Positions 29,186 through 39,084 of a DNA stretch of 64,000 nucleotides are shown in pieces. A model generated the notes under the pieces. It did no database searches, was not told the DNA's origin, and saw only the letters and a list, made by a program, of their open reading frames with translations. The translations under genes were made by a program, and so were the position numbers. Source of the stretch: Rhizobium sp. BK251. GTDB lineage: Bacteria; Pseudomonadota; Alphaproteobacteria; Rhizobiales; Rhizobiaceae. How positions within the stretch are numbered: position 1 is the first letter of the stretch; each line of letters starts with the position of its first letter. Where the stretch lies: contig NZ_SLUQ01000005.1 in the NCBI RefSeq assembly GCF_004345245.1, positions 248,001-312,000 on the forward strand, given 5' to 3'.

Positions 29186-29951
29186 TCATCTGCTCAGGGA
29201 GACGGCTGCAGTCGCCCTGTCGCTTCTCGATCTGACCGATCTGACGGACGATTGCACGGATCAGAGAATCGAAGTCCTCTGCGCGCGTGCCCAGACGCCC
29301 TTCGGCAACAGTGCGGCGATCTGCATCTGGCCGCGTTTCGTGGCGCATGCGCGCGGCATCCTAGGTGCCGGACACCCGGTGCGGATCGCGACGGTGGTCA
29401 ACTTTCCCGGCGGCGACATGGAAATTGCCGATGTCGCCGCGGAAACGCGCGAGGCGATCGCCGACGGTGCGGACGAGATCGATCTCGTCATTCCCTACCA
29501 TGCGCTGATCGCCGGAAACGAGAAGGCCGTTACCGACATGGTGAAGGCCGTGCGCGCCGAATGCGTTGCGCCCGTTATCCTGAAGACCATCCTGGAGACC
29601 GGCGAATTGAAGGAGCCGGCCTTGATCCGCCGTGCCTCCGAACTGGCGATCGACGCCGGAGCCGACTTCATCAAGACGTCGACCGGCAAGGTCGCCGTCA
29701 ACGCGACGCTGGAAGCCGCCGACATCATGTTGCGGACGATCCGCGAACGCGGCCGCAATGTCGGTTTCAAGGCTGCCGGGGGCATTGGCTCGGTCTCGGA
29801 CGCAGCACTTTACCTGCGCCTTGCCGAAACCATCATGGCGCCCGACTGGCCGATGCCTTCGACCTTTCGCTTCGGGGCGTCGAGGGTGCTCGACGATATT
29901 CTTGCCGTCTTGAACGGCGGTCCTTCAAGCAGCGCGTCGGCGGGATACTGA
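29178..29951 (+). CDS. deoC: Deoxyribose-phosphate aldolase
   Basis: A 257-residue class I aldolase (EC 4.1.2.4) that splits 2-deoxyribose 5-phosphate to acetaldehyde and glyceraldehyde 3-phosphate. The Schiff-base Lys is in DFIKTSTGK (about 161-169), the second catalytic Lys in FKAAGGI and the preceding VILKTILETG block is conserved. Length is as in E. coli DeoC. Three starts are possible (GTG 29163, ATG 29169, ATG 29178); 29178 is chosen because AGGTGGAG at 29161-29168 sits at the right distance. It overlaps the PNP gene. Confidence 0.93.
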   Translation: MNNHLLRETAAVALSLLDLTDLTDDCTDQRIEVLCARAQTPFGNSAAICIWPRFVAHARGILGAGHPVRIATVVNFPGGDMEIADVAAETREAIADGADEIDLVIPYHALIAGNEKAVTDMVKAVRAECVAPVILKTILETGELKEPALIRRASELAIDAGADFIKTSTGKVAVNATLEAADIMLRTIRERGRNVGFKAAGGIGSVSDAALYLRLAETIMAPDWPMPSTFRFGASRVLDDILAVLNGGPSSSASAGY

Positions 29952-29954
29952 CAA

Positions 29955-31269
<1,315 letters not shown>

Positions 31270-31280
<11 letters not shown>

Positions 31281-31812
31281 GGCTGAGCGAGCCGTCAGCA
31301 ACGGTGTAGGAGGCAAGCTTCTGGAGGAAGCTCATGCCGACAAGCGTTCCGCTCAACGCGGCATCCTTCAGCACGAAGGCCTCGACGCCGCGAACCTTTA
31401 TGCTGCCGATTTCGATGCGGTCGAGCGTGACATGTGCCGCCTTCGTTTCTCCGTTGGCCGTGTTGACGGCGTAGCGAAAGTCGAGCTGGTTGCCACTGAA
31501 GCCAAGGCGGCGCGCGGTGCTTTCGTTGAGCGCCACATAGGTGGCGCCCGTATCGATCAGCCCGTCGACCGGCTTGCCGTTGATCTTGAAGCTGCCGGTG
31601 TAGTGTCCGCGGGCATCGGGCTCGAGGCGCACGCTGCCATATCCGCCCGTCGATGACGTCGATAGCGGGACGTCAACGGCAGCCGCCATGGGCGTTACGC
31701 TCGCGGCGCCTGGCTCAAAACTCTGGAAAAGTGCTGGGATCTGGGTCGCAAGGACCGCGACGACGGCGGCAAAGATCAGGCTGCGCACGAGCATGGAACG
31801 AATATCCTGCAT
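31270..31812 (-). CDS. Retropepsin-like aspartic protease, membrane-anchored (TIGR02281 type)
   Basis: A 180-residue protein with an N-terminal hydrophobic anchor (about 10-27) and a single clan AA aspartic protease domain. The active-site motif is LIDTGATYVAL (about 84-94), followed by the flap region and a hydrophobic LVGMSFLQKL block near the end. One catalytic Asp per chain implies a dimer, as in retroviral proteases. Rhizobial members of this group are widespread but substrates are unknown. It is convergent with deoA and the coding ends overlap by 11 bp. Confidence 0.85.
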
Positions 31813-31955
31813 TGTTCCCCCGCCTCATGCGGGAGCAGTTCAGGTTCGATCCCTACAGCATCTTTGCTGACAAGTTCCTAAGGCCGGTGCCGAAGAGCGC
31901 ACGTAGCGCCAATCATTCCACCGGCAATTGAAGGGCCGGTTAACAGCCCGTAAAG

Positions 31956-32585
31956 CTACTTCGTACCGTACATCCGGTCGCCGGCATCGCCGAGGCCGGG
32001 AACGATATAGCCCTTCTCGTTGAGATGGCTGTCGATCGCGGCGGTAAAGACCGGCACGTCGGGGTGGGCGTCGCGGAAGTGGCGAATACCCTCCGGCGCT
32101 GCCAGCAGGCAGAGAAAGCGGATATTGTGCGCACCCCGCTCCTTCAGCTTCTCGATGGCCGCGATAGAGGAGTTGCCGGTCGCAAGCATCGGATCCACCA
32201 CGATGATCAGCCGCTCGGAGATATCCTCCGGTGCCTTGAAGTAATATTCCACCGGCTGCAGCGTCTCGTGATCACGATAGACGCCGATGTGCGAGACTCG
32301 CGCCGAGGGCACGAGGTCGAGCATGCCTTCGAGCAAGCCGTTGCCCGCGCGCAGGATAGAGGCGAATACCAGTTTCTTGCCTTCCAGGATCGGCGATTGC
32401 ATCTCCTGGAGCGGAGTTTCGATCGTCTCCATCGTCAATTCGAGATCCCGCGTGACCTCATAGCAGAGCAACGTCGAAATTTCCCGCAGCAGTCGGCGGA
32501 AGCTTCCGGTCGAGGTCTCCTTGCGGCGCATGATGGTCAGCTTGTGCTGTACGAGCGGGTGATCAATGACTGTGACGCCGTCCAT
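31956..32585 (-). CDS. upp: Uracil phosphoribosyltransferase
   Basis: A 209-residue enzyme (EC 2.4.2.9) joining uracil to PRPP to make UMP, recovering the base released by pyrimidine phosphorolysis. The N-terminal [15 protein letters not shown], the PRPP loop [11 protein letters not shown] (about 130-140) and the C-terminal uracil site [13 protein letters not shown] are all intact. ATG 32585 gives the standard length; the frame is open to 32675 without support. It lies 118 nt after add on the same strand and may share its transcript or have its own promoter. Confidence 0.95.
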   Translation of the reverse strand: MDGVTVIDHPLVQHKLTIMRRKETSTGSFRRLLREISTLLCYEVTRDLELTMETIETPLQEMQSPILEGKKLVFASILRAGNGLLEGMLDLVPSARVSHIGVYRDHETLQPVEYYFKAPEDISERLIIVVDPMLATGNSSIAAIEKLKERGAHNIRFLCLLAAPEGIRHFRDAHPDVPVFTAAIDSHLNEKGYIVPGLGDAGDRMYGTK

Positions 32586-32703
32586 GATATCAGCCTTCCG
32601 GTAGTTCGTGTCTGTCGATCGTTTCTTCCATGGAAATCGCCCGGCCTGCAAGAGGAGAGGCGGTTTTACGCGCATCTTCCCCCTGATCTGTGGGTTTCGT
32701 CCG

Positions 32704-33672
32704 CTACAGACGGGCCATCAGCCGCCGTCGTGTTTCCTCGTCGACAAATGCGGCCTCGATCGCCGTCCTTGTCATCGCATTTATCTCATCGTCACCGAAG
32801 CCGAAGGCGCTGGAGGCTAGGTCGTATTCGCGTTCCAGAGAGGTGTGGAAGAATGGCGGGTCGTCCGAATTGAGCGTCACGCGCACGCCTGCTTCCCTGA
32901 GCTTGCGCAAGGGGTGCGACTGGAAATCCGGGAACACGCTGAGCGCAATATTCGAACCGGGGCAGACTTCGAGCACCGTACCGAGATCGGCGAGCCGCGC
33001 GACGAGATCGATGTCCTCGATCGCACGCACCCCATGGCCGATACGGGAGGGTCTTACGACGTCGAGCGCATCGGCGACGCTGAAGGCGCCACAGACCTCC
33101 CCTGCATGGATGGTGAGGCCGAGGCCCGCCTCACGGGCGATGTCAAAGGCACGAGCATAGTCGGCGACGCGGCCCATGCGCTCCTCGCCCGCAAGGTTGA
33201 AGCCGGTGATGAGCGGATTGTCGCTCCTTGCCGCATATTCGGCGGCGGCAACCACGCTCGCCGGCCCGAAATGGCGCTCCCCGGTGATGATGAGGCGGGC
33301 CTCGATGCCAGTCTTTGCCTTGGCTGCCCGAATTCCTGCGCAGACCCCGGCAATATAGGCATTAGCGCCGAGGCCAATCCGGTCGCCATGGTCCGGAGAA
33401 ACGATCAGCTCGCTGTATATCGTGCCGATCGATGCCAGTTCCTCCAGGTAGGTTTCGGTCAGCAGCGCATAATCCTCCTCCGTGCGGAAGACTTCCGAGA
33501 CCTTGTCGTAGCACTGCAGGAAGGCGGCAAAATCGTCCCAAACGTAGATGCCATCGCGGAGGAAGTCGTGGGTGTCGACGCCGTATTTCAGTGCCTGGCT
33601 CTTGGTCAGCGCCGGTGGTGCTGCGCCTTCCAGGTGGCAGTGCAGCTCAACCTTCTTCAAGTGCGAGGTCAC
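32704..33672 (-). CDS. add: Adenosine deaminase
   Basis: A 322-residue zinc hydrolase (EC 3.5.4.4) converting adenosine and deoxyadenosine to inosine forms. Zinc ligands are in VELHCHLEG (about 8-16) and HAGE (about 190), the catalytic His in RIGHG and Asp pair in LNSDDPPFF. It starts with GTG at 33672, overlapping the deoB stop by four bases (GTGA). It supplies 6-oxopurine nucleosides to the purine nucleoside phosphorylase on the other strand. Confidence 0.94.
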   Translation of the reverse strand: MTSHLKKVELHCHLEGAAPPALTKSQALKYGVDTHDFLRDGIYVWDDFAAFLQCYDKVSEVFRTEEDYALLTETYLEELASIGTIYSELIVSPDHGDRIGLGANAYIAGVCAGIRAAKAKTGIEARLIITGERHFGPASVVAAAEYAARSDNPLITGFNLAGEERMGRVADYARAFDIAREAGLGLTIHAGEVCGAFSVADALDVVRPSRIGHGVRAIEDIDLVARLADLGTVLEVCPGSNIALSVFPDFQSHPLRKLREAGVRVTLNSDDPPFFHTSLEREYDLASSAFGFGDDEINAMTRTAIEAAFVDEETRRRLMARL

Positions 33673-34889
33673 AGGAAGCTCCTTCCGTGCTTGCCAGTCG
33701 GAATGCCGAGGTGGCGCGCGACGGTCTCGCCGATGTCGGCATAGGTCGAGCGGATGCCGATGGGGCGCGAGCGCATCCCCGGGCCATAGGCGAGGATCGG
33801 GACGCGTTCGCGCGTGTGGTCGGTGCCGCGCCAGGTGGGGTCGCAGCCGTGGTCGGCCGTCAGGATCACCAGGTCGCCCGGCTTGAGCTTGCGGTGGATT
33901 TCCGGCAGGCGCGCGTCGAAAGCCTCGAGCGCTGCCGCATAGCCCGGAACATCGCGGCGATGGCCATAGAGCATGTCGAAATCGACGAAATTGGTGAAGA
34001 CGAGGTCGCCTTCGTCTGCCGTCTCCATTGCCTCAAGAGTCGCGTCCATCAGCGCCATGTTGCCGTTGGCCTTGATGACTTCGGATACGCCTTGATGCGC
34101 AAAGATATCGCCGATCTTGCCGATCGCATGGACCTTGCGTTCGGCGGCGACCAAGCGGTCGAGCAACGTCGGCTCCGGCGGCAGGACGGAAAAGTCGCGC
34201 CGGTTGCCGGTGCGCTCGAAGGTGGTGCGCGTCTCGCCGACAAAGGGGCGCGCGATCACGCGGCCGATATTGTACGGATCGAGTAAGGTCCGCACGATCT
34301 GGCAGAGTGCGATCAGCCGCTTGAGGCCGAAATGGCGTTCATGCGCGGCGATCTGGAAGACTGAGTCGGACGATGTGTAGCAGATCGGCTTGCCGGTGCG
34401 GATGTGCTCTTCGCCATGGCGCGCGATGATCTCCGTGCCGGAGGCATGACAATTGCCGAGAATGCCTGGCAGGTCGGCGGCCTCGCAGATCGACTGCACG
34501 AGCTCGGCGGGAAACGCGTCGCCCTCGGCCGGAAAATATCCCCAGTCGAACATCACCGGCGTGCCGGCAATTTCCCAATGGCCGGATGGCGTATCCTTGC
34601 CGCGCGAGACTTCGTTGGCTGAGCCGTAGAGCCCGTAGATACGTTCCGGCAGGGGCATGCCCGCGGGATAACGGCCCGATGCGGCCTTGGCGATCTGCAT
34701 CAGGCCGAGCGCCGACATGTTGGGGAGCACCAGCGGGCCTTCGCGCAGTCCCTCGCGGTCGCCAGCCCCGGCAGCGCAGAACTCGGCGATGTGGCCGAGT
34801 GTGTCGGCGCCACCGTCGCCATAGGTTTCGGCATCAGGGCCGCCGCCGACACCGAATGAATCAAGGACCAAAAGAAAGGCGCGAGCCAT
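33669..34889 (-). CDS. deoB: Phosphopentomutase
   Basis: A 406-residue manganese enzyme of the alkaline phosphatase superfamily (EC 5.4.2.7) interconverting (deoxy)ribose 1- and 5-phosphate, the step between the phosphorylases and DeoC. Motifs are [13 protein letters not shown] at the N-terminus (metal Asp), [12 protein letters not shown]-like phosphate acceptor region and the C-terminal [20 protein letters not shown] metal block (named here by its core ADHGCDP). ATG 34889 is the start. It heads a deoB-add unit. A tandem 15-bp repeat lies just upstream at 34901-34930. Confidence 0.94.
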   Translation of the reverse strand: MARAFLLVLDSFGVGGGPDAETYGDGGADTLGHIAEFCAAGAGDREGLREGPLVLPNMSALGLMQIAKAASGRYPAGMPLPERIYGLYGSANEVSRGKDTPSGHWEIAGTPVMFDWGYFPAEGDAFPAELVQSICEAADLPGILGNCHASGTEIIARHGEEHIRTGKPICYTSSDSVFQIAAHERHFGLKRLIALCQIVRTLLDPYNIGRVIARPFVGETRTTFERTGNRRDFSVLPPEPTLLDRLVAAERKVHAIGKIGDIFAHQGVSEVIKANGNMALMDATLEAMETADEGDLVFTNFVDFDMLYGHRRDVPGYAAALEAFDARLPEIHRKLKPGDLVILTADHGCDPTWRGTDHTRERVPILAYGPGMRSRPIGIRSTYADIGETVARHLGIPTGKHGRSFL

Positions 34890-34900
34890 TTTCCCCCCGG

Positions 34901-34930
34901 ACTGCATGCATGGGGACTGCATGCATGGAT
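34901..34930. repeat. Tandem 15-bp repeat with palindromic cores upstream of deoB
   Basis: The unit ACTGCATGCATGGGG (34901-34915) is followed at once by ACTGCATGCATGGAT (34916-34930), identical over the first 13 bases. Each holds the 8-bp palindrome TGCATGCA. Position 11-41 bp before the deoB start suggests a double operator or a translational element rather than chance. Confidence 0.6.
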
Positions 34931-35057
34931 GCGTGCCACGCCTGTCGCGCGTTTGCCACGCTGTTTGTTGCTTCAGGGATTGTCCTTATATCGCGCTTTG
35001 TTCATTGGCAATTTGCATCTGCGCTGGAGCCGAGCTATCGGATCGGCGTGCGTGGTA

Positions 35058-35606
35058 TCAGCAATCGCTGCAGCTGATGGCTTTTCCCTCGCGCTGCCAG
35101 TAATAGTAGTCACGCTTGATGGTGATCTCCTTCATCGTGGAAGGGAGGAAATCCGCGCCGAATTCGAAGACCTTGTAAGGAACGGTCAGTTCGGCGTGAA
35201 CGAGGAAGGTGCCGGGCTTCTTCATATCATTCGGCATCGAGGCCGCGCTGCTTGCAGCATAGGGTGGTCCGGATTCCGACCATGACCAGGCGACCTTCGC
35301 GTTCGAGGCCGCATCGACACTGATGCCGGTGATCTTGACCGTCATGCCGTCGGTACCGAACGGCGCGAAGATGCTGCGCGCGGCATTCGGCATCTGAGCC
35401 AAGAATGCCTTGTTGACCGTTGCTTCCGCGCGGGTGACGGCGTCTGCTACCGTGCCGGCTGCACGGCTCGCCTTCTTCGCGAAGTTCAAGCCGATGGTGA
35501 CCTGCAGCGCGCCAATGTAGAGGATCAGGAGGACCGGCGCGATGATTGCGAATTCTATCGCCCCGATCCCGCTCTTGTCGCGAAGGAAACGGGAGAACAC
35601 CGACAT
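35058..35606 (-). CDS. TadE/TadG-like pseudopilin 1
   Basis: A 182-residue protein with the TadE-like layout: short basic N-terminus, then SGIGAIEFAIIAPVLLILY, a prepilin-like hydrophobic helix with the Glu five residues into it (about 13-35), and a periplasmic C-terminal domain ending in two Cys (SCSDC). Such proteins are minor pseudopilins processed by the Tad prepilin peptidase. ATG 35606 places the helix at the normal distance; the frame extends to 35684 without support. Third gene of the leftward unit divergent from pilA. Confidence 0.82.
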   Translation of the reverse strand: MSVFSRFLRDKSGIGAIEFAIIAPVLLILYIGALQVTIGLNFAKKASRAAGTVADAVTRAEATVNKAFLAQMPNAARSIFAPFGTDGMTVKITGISVDAASNAKVAWSWSESGPPYAASSAASMPNDMKKPGTFLVHAELTVPYKVFEFGADFLPSTMKEITIKRDYYYWQREGKAISCSDC

Positions 35607-35683
35607 AAACCCCCTGCACGGTCCCGTGCCGTCCCAGGGTGATTGCCCAATACCTGCAAGGCCGGGGAGTTCGCGCGCCGCCA

Positions 35684-36337
35684 TCAGTATTTCTCGTTCT
35701 TGAAGGTCGACGTGGAAATCATCAGATAGTCCATAGAGCCGTCGGGACGGTGTTCGTCGCTGAGGAAAGGGCGAACAAGATCAGTCACGATCTGCCAACG
35801 GTAGAAGGCGCGGACCATGTTGATCGTTTCCGGGCCGCCGGGCGAGAATTTCAGTGCGGATGTATTGAGCGGAGCACGCGGATCGGAAGACATTCGCGGT
35901 ATTTCAGGGACGATGTCCGAGAAGTCGTTGTAGTGTTCCACGTCCAGGAAGAGCTTCTCCGGCGTGTTGACCTCGGTCGGCGAGCATTTGATGAGAATCG
36001 AAATCTCGTTGCAGAATGCCTGGCGGAACTGCTCCTTGGTTATCGTAGCGGCGATCTGGCCGGTCCGCATCTGGCGCGAGAGCTTGTCGACTGCGTTAGC
36101 GACGAGCTGCTCGCCGGCATAGCAGACGAAGGTCTCGACGGTCGCGAAGATGATAACGAAATAGGGGATGGCAAGAAGCGCGAATTCGATGGCCGCGGAT
36201 CCTTCCCGCGAGCGGAAGAACCGGCGAAGGCGCAGTTTTCGGGCCGGTGCGGATGGGGGCAGGCTGCCTGCATCATCATGATCAATTGCCATCGTGCCGG
36301 AAGCATCCTGCAAATTGCCACCGCCGCGCACGGCCAT
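35684..36337 (-). CDS. TadE/TadG-like pseudopilin 2
   Basis: A 217-residue protein with a basic stretch RKLRLRRFFRSREGSAAIEFALLAIPYF leading into the prepilin-like helix (about 45-68; key residues Gly-Ser-Ala-Ala-Ile-Glu-Phe), then a ~150-residue periplasmic domain. ATG 36337 is preferred because GAGG lies eight bases upstream; ATG 36292 is an alternative that shortens the N-terminus. It is located 77 nt before pseudopilin 1, so the two probably act together as minor pilins of the Flp fibre. Confidence 0.8.
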   Translation of the reverse strand: MAVRGGGNLQDASGTMAIDHDDAGSLPPSAPARKLRLRRFFRSREGSAAIEFALLAIPYFVIIFATVETFVCYAGEQLVANAVDKLSRQMRTGQIAATITKEQFRQAFCNEISILIKCSPTEVNTPEKLFLDVEHYNDFSDIVPEIPRMSSDPRAPLNTSALKFSPGGPETINMVRAFYRWQIVTDLVRPFLSDEHRPDGSMDYLMISTSTFKNEKY

Positions 36338-36480
36338 GGCTGAACCTCGAGACCCAGGTGCAGATCCGCCAAACCAGCCAACAGCGAACGGTGCTTTCGG
36401 ACGCGCCTGCACGCCACACTATCGGACGTTTCTTGATTTTCCGTTTCGGCGGTCGCCTCAATTTGAGACTTGGCGCAAGA

Positions 36481-36897
36481 CTAGGGGGCTTCGCCGTCGC
36501 CGGGATTGTTGTTCTGCTGGGTATGCTGCTCGCAATTGGGCGTGCAGGAGAGAACGGAGCGTTCCGTCTGCCGGAAGACGCGCACGGTGTTGCCTTCGTC
36601 GATCGATACCAGGATGCGTTCGTCGAGGATGGCATTGCCGTCGATGTCGAGGAGAACGAGGTTGGTCGTCCCGAAGCTGCGGCCGGTGAGCACGATCGTC
36701 TTGGCATCGGCGACCGTCGCGTCCGCCACCTTGGAATTGCCGACGATGACCTTGCTGACGGGGCGGTCGAGCTTCAGCACGCGCGCATGATCCATGTAGA
36801 CGCGCAGCATGTCGTCCTCGCCACCCGCCCATGCGTTTCCGAAGCCCGCGGCGATGATGGCGCAGGCGAGGACGGCGATCTTGCCGCGGTTGGACAT
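36481..36897 (-). CDS. Stand-alone pilus assembly N-terminal domain protein (CpaC N-terminus-like)
   Basis: A 138-residue secreted protein. A signal peptide (MSNRGKIAVLACAIIAAGFGNAWA, cleaved after AWA) is followed by a domain like the N-terminal part of CpaC secretins: DHARVLKLDRPVSKVIVGNSKVADATV and GRSFGTTNLVLLD. CpaC in this window has the same pattern (LNKALVVDLPEDAHDILVSDP, GKTVGQTNIFIF) but continues into a secretin pore; this protein stops after it with a Cys- and Asn-rich tail. It may be a periplasmic accessory of the secretin. First gene of the leftward unit, divergent from pilA. Confidence 0.82.
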   Translation of the reverse strand: MSNRGKIAVLACAIIAAGFGNAWAGGEDDMLRVYMDHARVLKLDRPVSKVIVGNSKVADATVADAKTIVLTGRSFGTTNLVLLDIDGNAILDERILVSIDEGNTVRVFRQTERSVLSCTPNCEQHTQQNNNPGDGEAP

Positions 36898-37291
36898 TGT
36901 GGACCCCTTGAACGGCTCGTGCGGAAGCGACGCGCACAATAATGGAAAAGATTGGTGAATGAAGCGTTAAGCGCTTGAAATGTGCGTAGGCGGGGCCGGC
37001 GGACCGTGCCGGGTGGATTCAAGCGAACGGGCAGCCTCGATATGGAACGGCTTTGCCCTGCGCATCGAAAGTTCGGCTTTTGAATCAGCGTCTTCCCGGT
37101 TGGCTGGATTGGTCGAATTGCAGCGATGCGATTAACCTTGCGATCACCATAGAGGGTGTATTTTAGAATTTACGACCTGGTAACTCTAAACCTTAAGGTG
37201 ATGGAAACAGCCCTTTGATTAGTTTGAAGCGATCCGATCAACGGCAACAGTTGGCGGAAGTGCTGACAACCAAGTGGAGTAGGAGTTACCC
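36898..37291. promoter_or_regulatory. Divergent control region upstream of pilA
   Basis: 394 bp between divergent starts. The part 37130-37200 is AT-richer and is the probable pilA promoter area; GGAGTAGGAG just before the pilA start is an unusually strong ribosome site, in line with heavy expression of a major pilin. No known regulator site was firmly identified. Confidence 0.45.
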
Positions 37292-37480
37292 ATGACCAAG
37301 CTTTTCGCCCGTTTCCTGAAAGACGAATCCGGCGCAACCGCCATCGAATACGGCCTGATCGCCGCCCTGATCTCCGTCGCGCTGATCGCCGGCGCATCGA
37401 CCCTCGGCGGCGCGCTGAACAACCAGTTCTCCAATCTTGCCAACACGATGAACGACCCGACGGCAGGACTCGACGACTGA
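37292..37480 (+). CDS. pilA: Flp/type IVb major pilin
   Basis: A 62-residue Flp-family pilin, the main subunit of the Tad pilus fibre. After a short basic leader MTKLFARFLKDESG the mature chain starts at Ala, with the hydrophobic helix ATAIEYGLIAALISVALIAG containing the conserved Glu-Tyr pair of Flp pilins at positions 5-6 of the mature part. Length is typical (50-70). It is followed by a strong terminator, so it is probably transcribed in excess over the assembly genes. Confidence 0.95.
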   Translation: MTKLFARFLKDESGATAIEYGLIAALISVALIAGASTLGGALNNQFSNLANTMNDPTAGLDD

Positions 37481-37505
37481 TCCCCGGAATTCGGAGAGTA
37501 TCAGG

Positions 37506-37542
37506 AGCCGCCGTCGGTCGTCACCGGTGGCGGTTTTCTTTT
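37506..37542 (+). terminator. Rho-independent terminator after pilA
   Basis: AGCCGCC pairs with GGCGGTT, with an inner GGT/ACC stem, followed by TTTTCTTTT. It lies 25 nt after the pilA stop and 90 nt before cpaA, so it should limit read-through to the assembly genes. Confidence 0.8.
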
Positions 37543-37631
37543 GCACGGCCACAGGATGTGGGGAAGGTGAGAAATATTCCTTTAGGCAATTTGCCGTAGC
37601 CTCTCGCCTTAAACCCCTTCGGAGAAGCCCG

Positions 37632-38144
37632 ATGATCTCAGCCGCCGTCTTCCTCATCTTTCCGCTCTGCCTGGCGGTCGCGGCCTTTTTCGATCTCTTC
37701 ACCATGACGATCCCGAATCGCGTGTCGCTGATCCTGGTTGCCGCCTTCCTGGTCGTCGCCCCGTTCCTCGGTCTCGGCTACCAGGTGATTGGCATGCACC
37801 TTCTCGGTGGTCTGATCGTCCTCTCCGTCTGCTTCTGCTTGTTCGCACTAAATGTGATGGGCGGGGGCGATGCAAAACTTCTGAGTGCTGCGGCTGTCTG
37901 GTTCGGTCTCACATCGTCACTCCTCATCTTCCTGATTGATGTCGCCTATGTCGGGGGTGCCCTGACCCTGCTTATTCTTGCCGTCCGCTGGCGGGCAACC
38001 ACGATCCTGGCGCTCGGGCTTCCGGTGCCGAATTCCATCCTGATGGCGAAGAAGATCCCCTATGGTATTGCCATCGCGATCGGCGGTTTCATGGCCTATC
38101 CGAACTCGCCCTTGATGATTGCGGTACTCGAGAGATTGAACTGA
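37632..38144 (+). CDS. cpaA: Prepilin peptidase CpaA/TadV
   Basis: A 170-residue polytopic aspartic peptidase that removes the leader from PilA and the TadE-like pseudopilins. The two catalytic Asp are in FDLFTMTIPNR (about 20) and the GGGDAKLL motif (about 78-81, GxGD class). Five to six hydrophobic segments span the chain. ATG 37632 gives the standard length; the frame is open upstream but overlaps the pilA terminator. It lacks the N-methylation domain of PilD, as is normal for Tad systems. Confidence 0.92.
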   Translation: MISAAVFLIFPLCLAVAAFFDLFTMTIPNRVSLILVAAFLVVAPFLGLGYQVIGMHLLGGLIVLSVCFCLFALNVMGGGDAKLLSAAAVWFGLTSSLLIFLIDVAYVGGALTLLILAVRWRATTILALGLPVPNSILMAKKIPYGIAIAIGGFMAYPNSPLMIAVLERLN

Positions 38145-38171
38145 AGCGCGCGCCTTGCCGTTCACGCTTGG

Positions 38172-38210
38172 TTAACCTCAATTGTAAGCATCTCATTAAC
38201 TATAATTACA
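38172..38210. promoter_or_regulatory. Two CtrA-like half-conserved boxes upstream of cpaB
   Basis: TTAA-N7-TGTA (38172-38186) and TTAA-N7-TACA (38196-38210) lie in tandem, 24 bp apart, in the 119-bp gap before cpaB. They approach the CtrA consensus TTAA-N7-TTAA in one half each. CtrA controls pilus genes in Caulobacter; binding here is inferred only. Confidence 0.35.
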
Positions 38211-38263
38211 CCAATTGCTGACCATTCTGCGGGTAGAGATTCTCACGCCTCGAGGAATGATCA

Positions 38264-39070
38264 ATGAAACCCGCTCGCATCGCCATTCTCGCAGTCGCCA
38301 TAGTCGCGGCCGGGCTTGCCGGGCTGTTGGCGATGCGGCTGGCCGGCCGGGGTGGGATAGCACCGAGCGTCAAGGCGATCGTGCAGAAGGAACCGAGCGT
38401 CAACGTGCTGGTCTCGTCCGCCAACTTGCCGGTTGGTACGCGCCTGAGCGCGGAGACGATGCGCTGGGCGGCCTGGCCACAAACCGGCCTCGTGAAAGGC
38501 TATGTAACCGAGAGCGATCGGCCCGATGCACTGAAGGAGCTTGACGGCGCCGTCGTGCGTCTTCCCTTGTTCGAGGGCGAACCGATCCGGGCTGAAAAGA
38601 TAGCGGATGCGGGAGGGCGGATCATGTCGTCGCTCCTGCCTGCCGGCAAGCGGGCGGTTGCGACGGAGATATCGGTCGCGACGGGCGCCGGCGGCTTCAT
38701 CCTCCCGAACGACCGTGTCGACGTGATCATGGTCAGGGAGGGCGATTCCGGAAAGTTCCTGACCGAGACCGTATTGAGCAACGTCCGCGTCCTCGCGATC
38801 GACCAGCAGATCCAGGAGAAGGAGGATGGTTCGAAAGCCGTCGTCGGCACGACGGCGACGCTTGAGCTGACGCCCGACCAGACAAAGGTTTTGACCGTCG
38901 CCCAGCAGATGGCGACCCGCCTCTCGCTTGCGCTTCGTTCGGTCGCCGATGCCCAGGAGCAGGATACGACCGCCGCGGACTACCTGCTCAGCGGCGACAA
39001 TGGAAGCGCGATCGTTCAGGTCATCAAGTCCGGTCAGATTGTTACCGGCGCGAAGGTCAAGGCGCAGTAA
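38264..39070 (+). CDS. cpaB: Flp pilus assembly protein CpaB/RcpC
   Basis: A 268-residue inner-membrane/periplasmic protein with an N-terminal hydrophobic anchor (about 5-25) and a SAF domain (about 46-110; VGTRLSAETMRWAAWP, GEPIRAEKI), followed by a conserved domain with GGFILPNDRVDVIMV. CpaB proteins help assemble or stabilise the secretin. ATG 38264 follows a GAGGAATGATCA-type site. It starts the cpaBCDEF-tadBC run, 14 nt before cpaC. Confidence 0.92.
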   Translation: MKPARIAILAVAIVAAGLAGLLAMRLAGRGGIAPSVKAIVQKEPSVNVLVSSANLPVGTRLSAETMRWAAWPQTGLVKGYVTESDRPDALKELDGAVVRLPLFEGEPIRAEKIADAGGRIMSSLLPAGKRAVATEISVATGAGGFILPNDRVDVIMVREGDSGKFLTETVLSNVRVLAIDQQIQEKEDGSKAVVGTTATLELTPDQTKVLTVAQQMATRLSLALRSVADAQEQDTTAADYLLSGDNGSAIVQVIKSGQIVTGAKVKAQ

Positions 39071-39084
39071 GGGGAAGCGGGGCA

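Noticed and set aside
31813-31955. Possible structured RNA between upp and the protease gene
   Set aside because: A few short GC pairs and a GGTTCGATCC string resemble a T-arm, but no complete tRNA or riboswitch fold could be drawn.
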